The translations under genes and the position numbers were made by a program. Shown here in pieces: positions 12,541 through 24,600 of a stretch of 64,000 nucleotides of DNA. The stretch comes from Artemia franciscana (taxonomy: Eukaryota; Arthropoda; Branchiopoda; Anostraca; Artemiidae). Location: assembly GCF_032884065.1 (NCBI RefSeq), contig NC_088867.1, positions 46,760,185-46,824,184 on the forward strand, in the 5' to 3' direction. A model generated the notes under the pieces. That model did no database searches and was not told the DNA's origin. It worked only from the letters and a program-made list of their open reading frames with translations. How positions within the stretch are numbered: the first letter of the stretch is position 1; each line of letters begins with the position of its first letter.

Positions 12541-13496
12541 TAGGCCTCAAGTGGGTCGAAAAAGGTCACAGTTTTGTAGACCTTGGTGCCATATATTTCC
12601 GAAAGGCATTTGATTTAATCAATCACATTGTAGCTTCCCTCAATCTCAAGCTAATAGGGGGTAAGAAAAAGACTTACGCTCGTGTTGATATTTCTCAGTC
12701 AGAGAATGAAGCGTGTGTTTACTCTCTACGAAGGTAATAGTAATTCTGAATGGTCCACATCCACCTGTGGAGCCCCTCAAGGCAATGAGCTTGCAGCTAT
12801 TGTATTCTTGTCTGTAATTAACTTCCTCATAGCTGACTATGACAGTGCTACAAATTTGCGGACGACCTATCATTTATCCTGAAATATTTAGTGCAAAACG
12901 GAGTTTTGACGCCACAATTCAGTTCAAATTTTTTCAGTGTTTTCACAAAAGAATGTGCGGAGCTAAATCTTGAGATTAATGTGAACAAGTCGAAGATAGT
13001 ACGCTTTAACCCCCTAAAAAGTGATGTTATGGAGCCAAATGTTCCATTCTCTCTACCAAACAATATTAAGATTCTTGGAGTTACTTTCTTCAATGACTTC
13101 AGCCTTGCCGCACATATCAAAAACGTAGTTAAAAGTGCAAACGCTAGTCTACAGACTTTAAACTGTATTCGTAGGTTCAGTGCAGACACAAAGAGTATTA
13201 AGTATGCATACATAGCGTATTTCCACCCCATTCTGGAATATGCGTGCCCTGTTTGGGTGCCCTCAGCACTTATAACAGCGTATCTTTGTCAGGAGGTTGA
13301 ATCGGTTCAGAAGCGAGCGGCATCGATCATCTTGGGCCACCGTGAAATCCCCTACGAAAAGGATCTGGAAGTGCTAGGACTGCCGCCACTCCAAAACCGG
13401 TACGAAACTATGATAATGAGTTTTGGAAAGTTCTTGATTTCTAAATTTCATTACCGTAAATTAACCTCTACCATCAAGAACGAGAAAGCAAGATAA
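12541..13496 (+). mobile_element. LINE fragment (CR1-type), RT palm to C-terminus
   Basis: The first part reads FRKAFDLINH (about 12,605), then GAPQGNELA (about 12,770) and a VDDLSF-like active-site remnant shifted out of frame near 12,855. A long open stretch from 12,891 to 13,496 follows. It contains LNLEINVNKSKIV, ILGVTFFNDF, IKYAYIAYFHPILEYACPVW, SVQKRAASIILG and LEVLGLPPLQNRYE, the standard thumb and C-terminal blocks of CR1/Jockey-type ORF2. The 5' part of the element is missing, as expected for 5'-truncated LINE copies. A different family from the LINE at 880. Confidence 0.85.
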
Positions 13497-14099
13497 GTTA
13501 GTTCCCGTTAAAGTAAGAACAAACCGATTTGGTAATTCTTTCGTCCCGGTTTTCGTCAAAATGTACAATAAGAGTTAATGTTAATAGTTTGATTTATATT
13601 TACAAGTGTAGTTTGATTTTGAATATGATGTAAAGAAACACAAATCAGCGATAGATGTCAAGTTTTTACTATTAAATCTGTTTACTAGAACTACTATTAC
13701 TACTTACACTAAAGCTTAAATTTTGCCCCAACTCTTTAAGAATGACCCCTGAATCAGAAAGGCCGTAAAATAAAAAGTTGAAATTACTAAAAATACTTTA
13801 GCGTAAAGAGCGAAGTATTTAGTTGGAGACGAACCCCTTATATGCGTAATAATCTCTGTTCATTTTAAGTTTTAATGCTGCTCCTTACTTTCAGCTGAAT
13901 AAACTTTTTCATATTTATTTTTTCATTGTTTTTTTATAATAATGCTAGAAAATCCTGCACCCCCTTCATTGATCTTCTCTTTATTGCTCATTGCTCTTCA
14001 TTGTCCCTGCTCTTCCCCCATGAAATATTCCTCCAAAGGAAAATCCTCCCACATAGCCTTTCCCCTCACCCCCCCCCCCCAAACCAAAATAATTCCCCT

Positions 14100-14400
14100 G
14101 AAAAACGTTGTGCACTTCCCAATAACCATTACTGTATGTAACCACTGGTCAAAGATTGTAACTTGCAGCCCCTCCCCCGGGACTGTGAGGGAGTAAGTCA
14201 TCCCAAAGACATATTTATTATGGTTTTTCACTATGGTAAACAAAATGGCTCTCTCAAAATTTCGATCTGTTGACTTTGGAAAAAATGAGCGTGGGAGGGG
14301 GCCTAGGTGCCCTCCAATTTTTCGGTCATTTAAAAAGGGCACTAGAACTTTTCATTTCCGTTAGAAAGAGCCCTTTTGCGACAATCTAGAAGCACTCGGT
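14100..14400. repeat. Dispersed repeat D (copy 1)
   Basis: Contains GTGCCCTCCAATTTTTC, AAAAAGGGCACTAGAAC, TTTCCGTTAGAAAGAGC and GACCCCTGGGAAAAAAA. The same blocks recur in the same order at about 26,930-27,190. It is an interspersed non-coding repeat of unknown class. Confidence 0.6.
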
Positions 14401-14710
14401 CGATATGGTGACCCCTGGGAAAAAAATTTAAAATAAATAAACATGTACCCGTGATCGGTCTTCTGGCAACAAATATGAAGCTCCACATTGTTGTAGCTAG
14501 GAGCTCTTACAAAAGGGTTCTCTGATAGGCTGAATGCGATGGTAGGATTTTTGTTAAGATTCAGTGTCTTTTAGGGGGCGTTCCGCCTATTTTCCAAAAT
14601 AAGGCAAATTTTCTCAGGCTCTTAACTTTTGACGACATAGACTAAATTTGATGAAACTTATATATTTAAAATCAGCATAAAAATCTGAGTATCGAAATTC
14701 CTTTTTTTAG

Positions 14711-14967
<257 letters not shown>

Positions 14968-15284
14968 ATGTTTGGTGCCCAATTTTTTCGCATCTTTCAT
15001 GCTGATTTTTTTGCCCATGTTTCTTTTGTTCAAATTCGATTTCTACTACTACAAAAATCGAATATACGGCTTTTACGGAAAGTGTTGACCTTAGGCTGGA
15101 TTGATAAATATGACTTTGCATTTTATAAAGCTTCGTTGAACACTTGCCTGGGGCCAAAAAGGATGGTTTTTGCTTGTGTTTCTACCCATTACTGTTCGTG
15201 ATTTCAGCTGAGTTTATCACTCGGTTTTTCACACTTGGGATTGCGGTAGAGAAATTGTATCAGATGCGCCACTTAAAATTTAAA

Positions 15285-15885
15285 AGTTCTCTCATTGCTA
15301 ATGAATTTAGAGTCTATCCTTTTGTTCCTTTCTAAGTAATGACGTTTAAAACTTGGCCTACGGCAAAAAAGTCAACTTTTGATCTAAGATAAATAGATTT
15401 TTTTTCGACGGCAGTTGATAGCTCTTGATGAGCTGATCAAAGTATATGTCATCCATTTTTTGATAGAAAAATGCCTTCATGAGATATACAAGTTTGAAAG
15501 TTTAAAAGGGTTGACAACTTTAGCAGAAGGATACACACTAAAACCAAAAATAGGCCGATACAGAAATAATATCAGATATGCATCTTATACTTTAAAAGTT
15601 GACTCATTGCTAAGGAAATTAGAATTTATCCTTTGCTAATTTCTTAATGATGATGTTAGAAACTTAGCTTAGAGAAAAAAAGTCATCTTTTAAACTAAGA
15701 CAAATAGATTTGTTTTTTCGACGTCAGTCGATATCTCTTGATGAGCTGATCAAAGAATAGGTCATCTATTTTTTGGTAAAAAAAAATCCTTCATGGTATA
15801 TACCACTTTATAAGTTTAAACGGGTTGACATCTTCAGTAGTAAGATACATACTGAAACCAAAAATAGGCCGATGCCAATTGTGAG
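15285..15885. repeat. Tandem repeat, unit about 313 bp, about two copies
   Basis: TCTTGATGAGCTGATCAAAG occurs at about 15,422 and 15,735, and the flanking blocks (CATTGCTAA, AATAGATTT...CGACG, CCTTCATG, CCAAAAATAGGCCGAT) repeat in the same order with the same spacing. Copies have diverged by roughly a tenth. No coding signal. Confidence 0.75.
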
Positions 15886-16049
15886 ACATCTAGAGGAGTT
15901 TTAAGCAACAGTCAGCTATCATCTTCGACAATAAGGGGTTCGAAACTTTTGTTAGTTGGTGTATCTATTATTTGTTTTCGGTGTATTTGATGGTAAGACC
16001 AATTTGGTTCCAGTGGTAAGACATATAGCGGACTTGTAAGTAATAACAC

Positions 16050-17400
16050 ATATTTCTAATAATTGACCTTGAGCTTTGTTGATGGTGATTGCAAATACTA
16101 ATTGAATTGGGAATTGCAATCATTAAAATTGAAAAGGCAGATCCGTTGAAATCATGGGACTGCGAGGGATAAGTACAGCCTCACCCTCGAAAGGCCCTGT
16201 CAAAACTGTTACCTCTATTGAGTTTTCCATTATTTTTTCGGCAAGTTGCGTGCTAATCGCGTTCCCCCTAAACGAACCCCCTCCCAAACTCTACTCCCTC
16301 CCCAGACCTGTAGTTGTAGCGCTGTGCGCCCCAGCAACTCGTATGCAAGGTTCTAATTTTTAACTGCATAAAACTTGCAAATATACAACATTCTTCGCTG
16401 TCTCATTGTCTCTGGATATAAATAAATTGTCAGGTTTACCGACTCTTGAGCATGCAATATATAATTGCCCATGGGAAAAAGAATCCGTATTCAGATCTAT
16501 ACCGCATTTTCTTAATGATTGACCTTCAGCTTTGTTGATGGTGGTTGCAAATACTAATCAAATTGGGAATTGCAATCTTTTAAATTGGAAAGACAGGTCT
16601 GTTGTAATCATGGAAATGCGATGAATGAGAATAGCCTCACTCTCGAAAGGCCCAGTCAAGATTGTTCCCTCTATTGCAATTACAAATCGCGTGCCATTGC
16701 AATGCTTTGCTGGGTTAATATTTCGCAACAGCATTATTGGTACGCCTGTCTTTAGTTGTAGCACGTGTGGTGGAAACCCTGGGAGATCCAGCGAATTTTA
16801 AAATTCTGATGGATAGTTAACTGCTTAATTTGATTCCAGAACTGTGTTGACTGACTTGTAAATGACTGCCTGGTCCTGAATCCTGGTCAAAGCAATATTA
16901 TTGATTTCGTAGACGTTTTTTTCTTGGCTGCCAGAATTGCTCGTTCACTTAGCCATTTATGATTTATATGATTGGTTAGAATATTCGGAAACACTTTTTC
17001 AACTAAATCATTTTTTGACGTCACCAAATTACAGAATTCAGGAGGCAGTTTTATACGTCCTGAAATTGAGTCAACTGGGAGCGTTCTGTTTCCAATTGCC
17101 AGCAATTGATCTAAAAATATTTCACCAGATTGATCGTTTTGCAATCGGACATGCATATATATAGTTAATTTTAGTTTCTTTACGTGTTCCCATAAATTAG
17201 AGTTTTTCAGGTAAGCATCCATTTCGTCCACAGGAGTTGATCTAGGATTAACAATAATGTTTGCCTGACATCTCCAGGAAGTAATATTAATGTGCTGCGA
17301 AAGAGTTTCAAATTTCCTCGCAAATGATTGCAAATGTTCGTTCGAGAGCCTCGAGTGATTTTTTGTGCGCATGACATAACGGCCCGTGTCTTCTGGCAAG
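16050..17400 (-). mobile_element. Helitron helicase C-terminal remnants, minus strand
   Basis: On the minus strand the pieces read as the last third of a Helitron PIF1-type helicase. They are AHKKSLEALE-like (about 17,350), STPVDEMDAYL, LPVDSISGRI, WLSERAILAAK (17,399-16,887), then LKTGVPIMLLRNINP and LTGPFESEAILI (16,764-16,558). The last block, with the [12 protein letters not shown]-type motif region, occurs a second time, partially, at about 16,050-16,255. The fragments lie in several frames with stops. At about 17,400 the sequence switches abruptly to a plus-strand Helitron Rep piece, so two truncated Helitrons abut head to head. Confidence 0.8.
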
Positions 17401-17401
17401 A

Positions 17402-19426
17402 GTTGAACTCACTGATAAACTACATAGTAAAACTAAAAGCGTTTGGATCAGTGCGATCCTGGATGTACTCTGTGGAATGGTAAAAACGAGGATTGCCACT
17501 CGCACATATTTTAGTCTGGCTACATGATAAAATTACTTCTAATGAAATTGACGATGTGATTTCCGCTGAAATACCTGATGAAAAGGTCGATAAGGGCTTA
17601 TATGATATTGTGGTAAAAATTATAATACATGGACCTTGCGGTGCATTGAATCAAAAATCACCATGCATGGCCGAAGGAAGGTGCAAAAAGCAATATCCTC
17701 GACTTTTAGTACCCAACACAATTACCGGTAATAATGGTTACCCATTATATAGAAGAAGATCTACTGAAGGTGGTGGTAAAGCAGCAATAATAATGAAGCG
17801 TAACGGTACCACCATCGAAGTAGATAACCAGTGAGCTGTTCCACATTCACCTTTATTATCAAAAACGTTTCATGCACACATGAACGTTGAATACAGTAAC
17901 TCCATAAAGGCAATCAAATACATATTTAAATACGTCAGCAAAGGCAGCAACATGACAGTTTTTGGCTTGCAGTCCGAAATCAGTTATATTGATGAAATCG
18001 TGCAATATCCAGCTGGAACATACATAAGCAGTAAAGAAAATATTTGGCGAATTCTTTCATTTCTGATACATGAACGAAGTCCAGCTATTGTTCACTTAAC
18101 GGTACATTTACAGAATGGATAACGTGTTTCTTTTTTGGAATTCAACGTGCAACAAAAAGCCCTGAATCCATCGGATACAACTTTAACTGCTTTCCTTTCG
18201 TTATGTCAAAATGGTTATTTTGCAAAAATAACTGCTGTACACTGAAGTGCCTTTGTATTACACGTGGAATGCTAAAAAGAAATCATTTGAACGTCGAAAA
18301 CAGGGTTAGTAAGTCGACGGCCAACCTATCATATTCAAAGATACCACGATAGGAAGACTCTACACCATTCACCCCAATCAATATGAATGCTTCTTTCTCC
18401 ACCTGCTTTGAGTGAGTGTACCCAGTCTGACGTCCTTTGAGTATTTGAGAACTGTAAACGGTACTATACAAGACACTCACCGTAGTACATGCCAAGCTCT
18501 GAATTTACTGGAGAATGACCAACACTGGGATAACTGCATCAATGACGCATAAGAAACGTCAACTCCAAGTAAAATTCGTGCACTGTTTGGAATCATACTA
18601 ACAACTTGCTCTCCTTCAGCTCCTACAGAGTTATGGGAGAAATATAAATCGAAAATGGCCGAGGATATACTCCATCTAAAACAGTTAGACATCAGATATG
18701 ACCTTTAATTTTACATTAGAAATTTATAACTACACTTTAGTTATTATTGAAGATTTGTGCGAATGTATGGCAAACAAACCTTTTCAGGATTTGGGAATGC
18801 CTTCACCTAATCGTAACGCTGCTATTTCGACATGTGGAGAATTGGATCGTGAACAAAGTTACAACACGAGTGATCTATTGTCGTATGTACAAAATAATAT
18901 TTTGAAATTAATGTCTGAGCAAAAAGACATTTATGATAAAATAATGCATTGTGCAGATAACAACGTTGGAGAAATGTTCTATTTGGATGCGCCAGAAGGT
19001 ACTGGTAAAACGTTTGTGATAAAATTGGTTCTGGCATAAATTCAATCAAAAAATGACATAGCGTTGGCAATTGCGTGGTCCGGAATAGTTGCAGCGTTGC
19101 TGCCTGGTAGATGAACTGCTCATTCCGCTTTGAAATTGCCTCTGAATTCACATTCTACAGAAAGTCCCACGTGCAATATTTCCAAATCATCTGGGATGGG
19201 TAAAGTATTGCAGCATTGCAAACTTATTATTTGGAACGAGTGCACAATAGCAAAGAAAAAATTTGCTCGAGGCTCTGGAGCAGTCATTACGAGATTTGCG
19301 AGGATTGATATTGCTTGCGGGAGATTTCAGGCAAACATTACCTATAATACTTAGATCGACCCATGCGGACGAAAAGAGTGCTTGCCTGAAAAACTCTAAT
19401 GTATGGGCACACGTAAAGACATTAAA
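17402..19426 (+). mobile_element. Helitron Rep-helicase remnant, plus strand (5' of nested insertion)
   Basis: The order is as in autonomous animal Helitrons. A VKLKAFGSVRSWM block (about 17,425) is followed by the Rep HUH region GLPLAHILVWL (about 17,485), where the first HUH histidine is replaced by Leu. Then come HGPCGALN, the two-tyrosine block IKYIFKYVSKG (about 17,910), YISSKENIWRIL and IHERSPAIVHL. The helicase N-terminal part follows, with a Walker A variant EGTGKTF at about 18,994. Stops and frame shifts are scattered, so it cannot encode an active transposase. Its helicase continues after the nested Helitron at 20,585. Confidence 0.85.
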
Positions 19427-19489
19427 TCTATATATATAAAAATAAGTTTTCTGTCTGTCTGTCTGTGGATCAGGTGACGTCATGTTTCT

Positions 19490-19771
19490 GTGTTGACTGA
19501 CGTCATGAAATTAACAGCCGAGGAAGCTGCTCAAAGAGTTTATGCCAAAAAACTTGCTGCTGATAGAGAAAGTAAGAAAAGAAAGCGTTCCCAGGAATCA
19601 CAAGAACAGCAAGAAAACAGGCTTGCGGCTAAAGAACTCAAAACCGCGCAGTTAGATGAAAATCCACCTGGACAGCGAGAGTCAAAACATATCAAAACTG
19701 AAAATGATAGCGATGATGATTGGGTTTGGGATTTTGACTTGGATAAGGTCATCAATGCCTACCAGATTTAA
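19490..19771 (+). CDS. Short Helitron-derived ORF (93 aa) inside element A
   Basis: Residues about 9-45 (TAEEAAQRVYAKKLAADRES...KKRKR...ESQEQ) are the basic repeat leader found at the N-terminus of this Helitron's Rep-helicase (compare 37,792-38,346 on the minus strand and 38,675-38,926). The C-terminal half (HIKTENDSDDDWVWDFDLDK) is acidic, differs from the autonomous copies and may be acquired sequence. The reading frame starts just inside the 5' end. Whether it is translated is unknown. Confidence 0.5.
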   Translation: MLTDVMKLTAEEAAQRVYAKKLAADRESKKRKRSQESQEQQENRLAAKELKTAQLDENPPGQRESKHIKTENDSDDDWVWDFDLDKVINAYQI

Positions 19772-19904
19772 GTTAAAAAAACAAAGGTTCGTCGATATGT
19801 ACTTCATAGTGACGCTGAAAAATAAAGAAGAAAAAGAAAACTGAAAAAAGAAAAAAGGTAAAAAACTAAAAAAAAAACTAAAAAGAAAAAACACTCAAAG
19901 AGAA

Positions 19905-20290
19905 ATTACAGACCGGGACACAAATGACGACCGAGACAGAGGGAATATAAGTGACGACCGGGAACCTCAAAGAAAAATTACAGACTGGGACACCCGGACA
20001 CAAATCACGACCGGGACACAGGGAATATAAATGACGACCGGGACACAGGGACACAACTACAACGGGGACGCCGGGGGCACAGGCGGGATATATAAATGAC
20101 GACCGGGACACAGGGATTGTTCGAATAGAAATTACAGACCGGAACACCGGGACACAAATGACGACCGGGACACCGGGACACAGGGAATATAAATGACGAC
20201 CGGGACACTCAAAGAGAAATTACAAACTGGGACACCGGGACACAAATGACGACCGGGACACAGGGAATATAAATGACGACCGGGATCTGA
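19905..20290. repeat. GACGACCGGGACAC minisatellite inside element A
   Basis: Irregular tandem units built from GACGACCGGGACAC, CAGGGAATATAAAT, ACCGGGACACAAAT and AGAGAAATTACAGACC. The same minisatellite lies at 35,510-35,680 in element B and at 1-60 in the first Helitron, always at the same relative place, so it is part of the family. Confidence 0.85.
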
Positions 20291-20584
20291 ATACGGATTG
20301 TTTTTCCCATGGACAATTATATGTTGCATGTTCAAGAGTCAGTAAACCTGGCAATCTATTTATATGCACAGACAATGGGACAGCGAAGAATGTTGTATAT
20401 TCGCATTTTTTACGTAGTTAAAAACATATATTTATATCTATCTCTATTCACAGGTGGGACACAGGGACACAACTACAATGGCGCGTAACTAATATGTCGC
20501 GTAACGACTTACGCGCGCGGGGGGGCTTGGGGGGGCGCGAAGCGCCCCACCAACTAGGTGTTGGGGTGGCACCCCAACAGCTAG

Positions 20585-21337
20585 TTAACTATAAAATGTG
20601 CTTGTCCGATTGCATAACGATGACTCTGGTTAAATATTTTCAGATCAATTGCTGGCAATCTGAAACGGAAAGCTCTAAGTAGACTCAATTGCAGGACGTA
20701 TACAACTGCTTGCTGAATTCTGTAATTCAGTGACGTCCAAAAATGATTTGGAATTATAAAAATGATAACGAATTAGAAAAATCATAAATGGCTAAGTGAA
20801 CGAGTGATTCTGGCAGCCAAGAATAAAGACGTCTACAAAATCAACAATATTATTTTAACCAAGATTGGAGACCAGGCAGTCATTTACAAGTCGACACAGT
20901 TCTGGAACCAAATGAAGCGGTTAATTATACATCTGAATTTTTAAATTCCCTGGATCTCCCAGGGTTTCCACCACATGTTCTACAACTAAAAATAGGTGTA
21001 CCAATAATACTGTTACGAAATATTAACTCACCAAAGCTTTGCAACGGCACGCGACCGTAAAAACAACAATGAAAAACATATTAGATGCAACAATCTTGAC
21101 AGGGCCTTTTGAGGGTGAAGCTGTTCTTATTTCTCGCATTCCCATGATTCCAACGGATCTGCCTTTTTAATTTGAAAGATTGCAATTCCCAATTCGATTA
21201 GCATTTGCAATCACCATCAACAAAGCTCAAGGGCAATCATTAGAAAAATGCAGTATAGATCTTAATACAGATTGTTTTTCCCATGGAAAATTGTATGTTG
21301 CATGTTCGAGGGTCGGTAAACCTCGCCACCTCTTTCG
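20585..21337 (+). mobile_element. Helitron helicase C-terminal remnant (3' of nested insertion)
   Basis: Resumes the plus-strand helicase interrupted at 19,426. Blocks like [62 protein letters not shown]-type sequence, [12 protein letters not shown] and a final GKP..LF appear in order in mixed frames. The match stops abruptly at about 21,337 and ankyrin-like sequence on the other strand begins, so the 3' terminus is missing. Confidence 0.8.
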
Positions 21338-21452
21338 CCATCCATTGTAAAGGAGTACGCCTTTTATTATTTAAAGTGTTTATATGGGCGCTCTTTGAAA
21401 CAAGTAACCGACACATGTCTAGTTCACCTATTAGCAGGATTGTGTCTAACAA
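21338..21452 (-). pseudogene. Ankyrin-repeat scrap beside the truncated Helitron
   Basis: Minus-strand reading GELDMCRLLVSKSAHINTL, then [11 protein letters not shown], is one ankyrin repeat plus the start of the next. It closely resembles the repeats of the gene at 21,628-25,457 (LDMCRLLVSKGA.I.ALD). It ends exactly where the Helitron begins. It may be a leftover of a second gene copy or of a longer original gene cut by rearrangement. Confidence 0.7.
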
Positions 21453-21454
21453 CC

Positions 21455-21560
21455 TCTACTAGTTCACCTAAATTAACCTAGCCTAACTAAACCTAAATTA
21501 ATCTACCCCGAGGTTCAATCTTAACCTAACTTAGCCAAACCTAACCTTAGCTAAACCTGA
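21455..21560. repeat. Degenerate CCTAA-rich stretch
   Basis: About ten CCTAA or CCTAAA words in 105 bp (CCTAACTAAACCTAAATTAA and similar), irregularly spaced. CCTAA is the complement of the arthropod telomere unit TTAGG, but the stretch is too degenerate to call telomeric. Confidence 0.4.
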
Positions 21561-21627
21561 ATATCCAGACAGAAATGACTATACATTCTCTTGTTTTTTA
21601 TATTTTTTGTACCAAATCTACTGGTTT

Positions 21628-24600
21628 CTATTTAAGAGGTGATCTCTTAAAGCAAAGTTGAAGCTCTTCCTCAAAAGTCAAGAATATTTTTAAACGGAGT
21701 GGCATGTCGAACCAATCACTTAATTTGACATGACACATATTATTTACGATAACATGCCGGCATATTGATTTCAGAGAATCATATTCATTAAGGGCAAGGT
21801 TGCATACTCTAGAATATAACTTCATTGTAGTTTCTTCATCTGTATTGCATTTTTTTATTTGATCCTCTAGCAATACTCTATACTTGTCTTTTTTATTTGG
21901 CTGATAAATTGCTTTTTTTTCTAACAGATATTCAGCTACAGCAAAGTTTCTATCAGACAAAGCTATGGCTAAAGGCGTCAACGCATCTTCATCTAAAGCA
22001 TCTACAGTTGCACCTCTTGAAAGAAGTAACTTGACAATTTTTATTTTATCTCCTGCTTTTGGAAAGACTGTTCCGCGAAAACTAGTTACAAAACTATCAT
22101 TTTTTTTCACAGCACAATGTAAGGGAGTACGCTTTTTAACATCTAAGGCATTTATAAGTGCACCCTTTGAAACAAGTAAACGACACATCTCGAGTCTACC
22201 TTGTCCAGCAGCAAAGTGTAAAGGTGTTTGTCCGCGATGTTTCCGATTGCAAGTCTTCAGGTTGATGTTTGCACCCTTTTCTAAAAGATAGTTAGCTGCA
22301 GATATTTTTCCGTTGTCTACGGCCCAATGTAAAGGAGTGAACTTATTATTGTCTAAGGCGTTTATATGTGCACCCTCAGAAACAAGTAACATGCAAACAT
22401 GTAGGTTGTCCTTCATGGCAGCATGGTGTAATGGTGTAAGCCCTATGTGATCTGAAGCATGTATAGATACGCCTTTTGAAAGCAGCATCTCTACAATTTC
22501 TACATTATCTCGTGGACCCCAGGGGTTTTTTAAAGCCCAATGTAATGGAGTCCTCCTTTCATCGTCTAAAGCGTCTACATGTGCACCATTCGAAAGAAGC
22601 AACTCTACAATTTCTACTTTATCTCGTTGAAATCCGGGTTTTTTGACAGCCCAATGTAATGGAGTGCTCCTATTATCGTCTAAAACGTCTACATGTGCAC
22701 CTTTTGAAAGCAGAAACTGACACATGTCTAGATTAAACTCTGCAACAGCAAAATGTAAGGGTGCATATTTCCATTCATACCTACTGACAATTCCGCCATA
22801 CTTCAAATTGATATTTGCTCCCTTGTCTAAAAGATAACTAGCTATGGATATATAGCCACATTCTAAGGCTAAATGTAAAGGAGTCGTCCTTTTATAATCA
22901 TCTGAAATGTCTATTTGAGCACCCTTTGAAACTAGTAAATGACAACAATTTAGTTTGTTATACCTTGTAGCATAATGTAACGGTGCACTCCCATACTTAT
23001 CTAAAATATCAGTAGATGCACCTTTTGAAAGAAGCAACTCTATAATTTCTACTACATCTCGTGGAGCCCCGGATTCTTTCAAAGCCCAATGTAATGGAGT
23101 ACACCCTTTATCGTCTAAAGCGTTTACATGTGCACCTTTTGAAAGCAGAAACTGACACATGTCTAGATTAAATTTTGCAACAGCAAAATGTAAGGGTGTA
23201 TATTTACATTCATACCTATTGGCAATTCTGCCATACTTCAAATTGATATTTGCTCCCTTTTCTAAAAGATAACTAGCTATGGATATAAGCCCATGTTCTA
23301 AGGCTAAATGTAAAGGAGTCTTCCTTGTATAATCATCTGAAATGTCTATTTTTGCACCCTTTGAAACTAGTAAATGACAACAATCTAGTTTGTTATCAAT
23401 TGCAGCATAATGTAACGGTGTACGCCCATGCTTATCTAAAATATCAGTAGATGCACCTCTTGAAATAAGTAACTTGACAGTTTGTGGTTTGTCTCCTGCT
23501 TTTATTCTCTTACAATTTTCTCTCACAGCCAAGTGCAAAGGAGTCCGCCCATCAACATCTAAAGCATCTATAAGTGCACCCTTTGAAACAAGTAACCGAC
23601 ACATGTCAAACTTACCTTTTGAAGCAGCAAAGTGTAAAGGTGTTCCTCCGCTATCCCACTTATCGCAAGTCTTCAGGTTGATGTTTGCACCCTTTCTAAA
23701 AGATAGGTAGCTACAGATATTTGCCCTTTTTTTGCGGCCCAATGTAAAGATGTAAATGTAAAACAACTCTTCAAGTATCTGAATTTCTTTGAATAAAGTA
23801 ACTGAAAAATATCTAGATTGCTCCGTTCGGCAGCATAATGCAACGGTTTAAGCCCATCCTTATCTGCAGCCCCTACAGATGCCCTTTTTGAAAGAAGTAA
23901 CTTGACAATTTCTTGTTTTTCTTCTGCTTTTTTTCTAGTTTCAAAAATTTTCTCTTCTTTCACGGCCAAGTGTAAAGGAGCAAGTCTTTTGTTATCTAAA
24001 GCATGTATATCTGCACCTTTTGAAACAAGTAACTGACACATGCCGATATTACCTTGTGCAGCAGCAACGTGTAAAGGTGTTTGTCCACAATCTTCAAATT
24101 TTTTAGATTTTAAATGAAGGTTTGCTCCCTTTTTTAAAAGATATTTAGCAACGCATATTTGCCCCCTTTTTGCGGCCCAATGTAAAGGAGTATAACCTTT
24201 ATTGTCTAATGTGTCTATGCCTGCACCTTTTGAAAGAAGTAACTGGCACATGTCTAGTTTACCTTCTGCAGCAGCATCGTGTAAAGGTTCTCGTACACAA
24301 CTTTTTTTTGAAGATTCAATTTCACAACTATATGTGCCCAATAATCGTACTGAAATACATTTAGCCTTGACAGGTGCAAACGCGCTTGAATTTTGAAAGC
24401 TCAAATTACACATTTTTCTTTTTTTTTTATTTATAGCTTTGCTACCTGGGTTTTTCATTACTGCAAAATCCCTTTTTCTTGATGGTTCACTTTTTCTTGA
24501 AAGATTATTTTTAGAATTGCATTTGTCCGATTTGTCAGGCAATTCGGCGAAACTACATTCCGTCTTGATAGGCAAAGACCTACTGACATTTTCAAAGTTC

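Larger units (their letters stand above)
19427..20584 (+). mobile_element. Non-autonomous Helitron nested in a Helitron (element A)
   Basis: The 5' end is TCTATATATATAAAAATAAG-like at 19,427. The 3' end is CTAG at 20,581-20,584, preceded by GC-rich hairpin-forming sequence (GGCGCGAAGCGCC and AGGTGTTGGGGTGGCACC regions). It lies between A (19,426) and T (20,585) with no target-site duplication, the Helitron signature. The interrupted helicase reading VWAHVKTL resumes as the NDSGEIF-DQLLAIGN-like block just after the insertion. Inside are a short ORF from the Helitron N-terminus (19,490-19,771) and a minisatellite (about 19,905-20,290). Confidence 0.9.

Noticed and set aside
19878-20335. Cys/Pro/Gly/Arg-rich ORFs, and a possible CRISPR-like array
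   Set aside because: The units are irregular GC-rich minisatellite words without unique spacers of even length, inside a eukaryotic Helitron. Not CRISPR and not coding.
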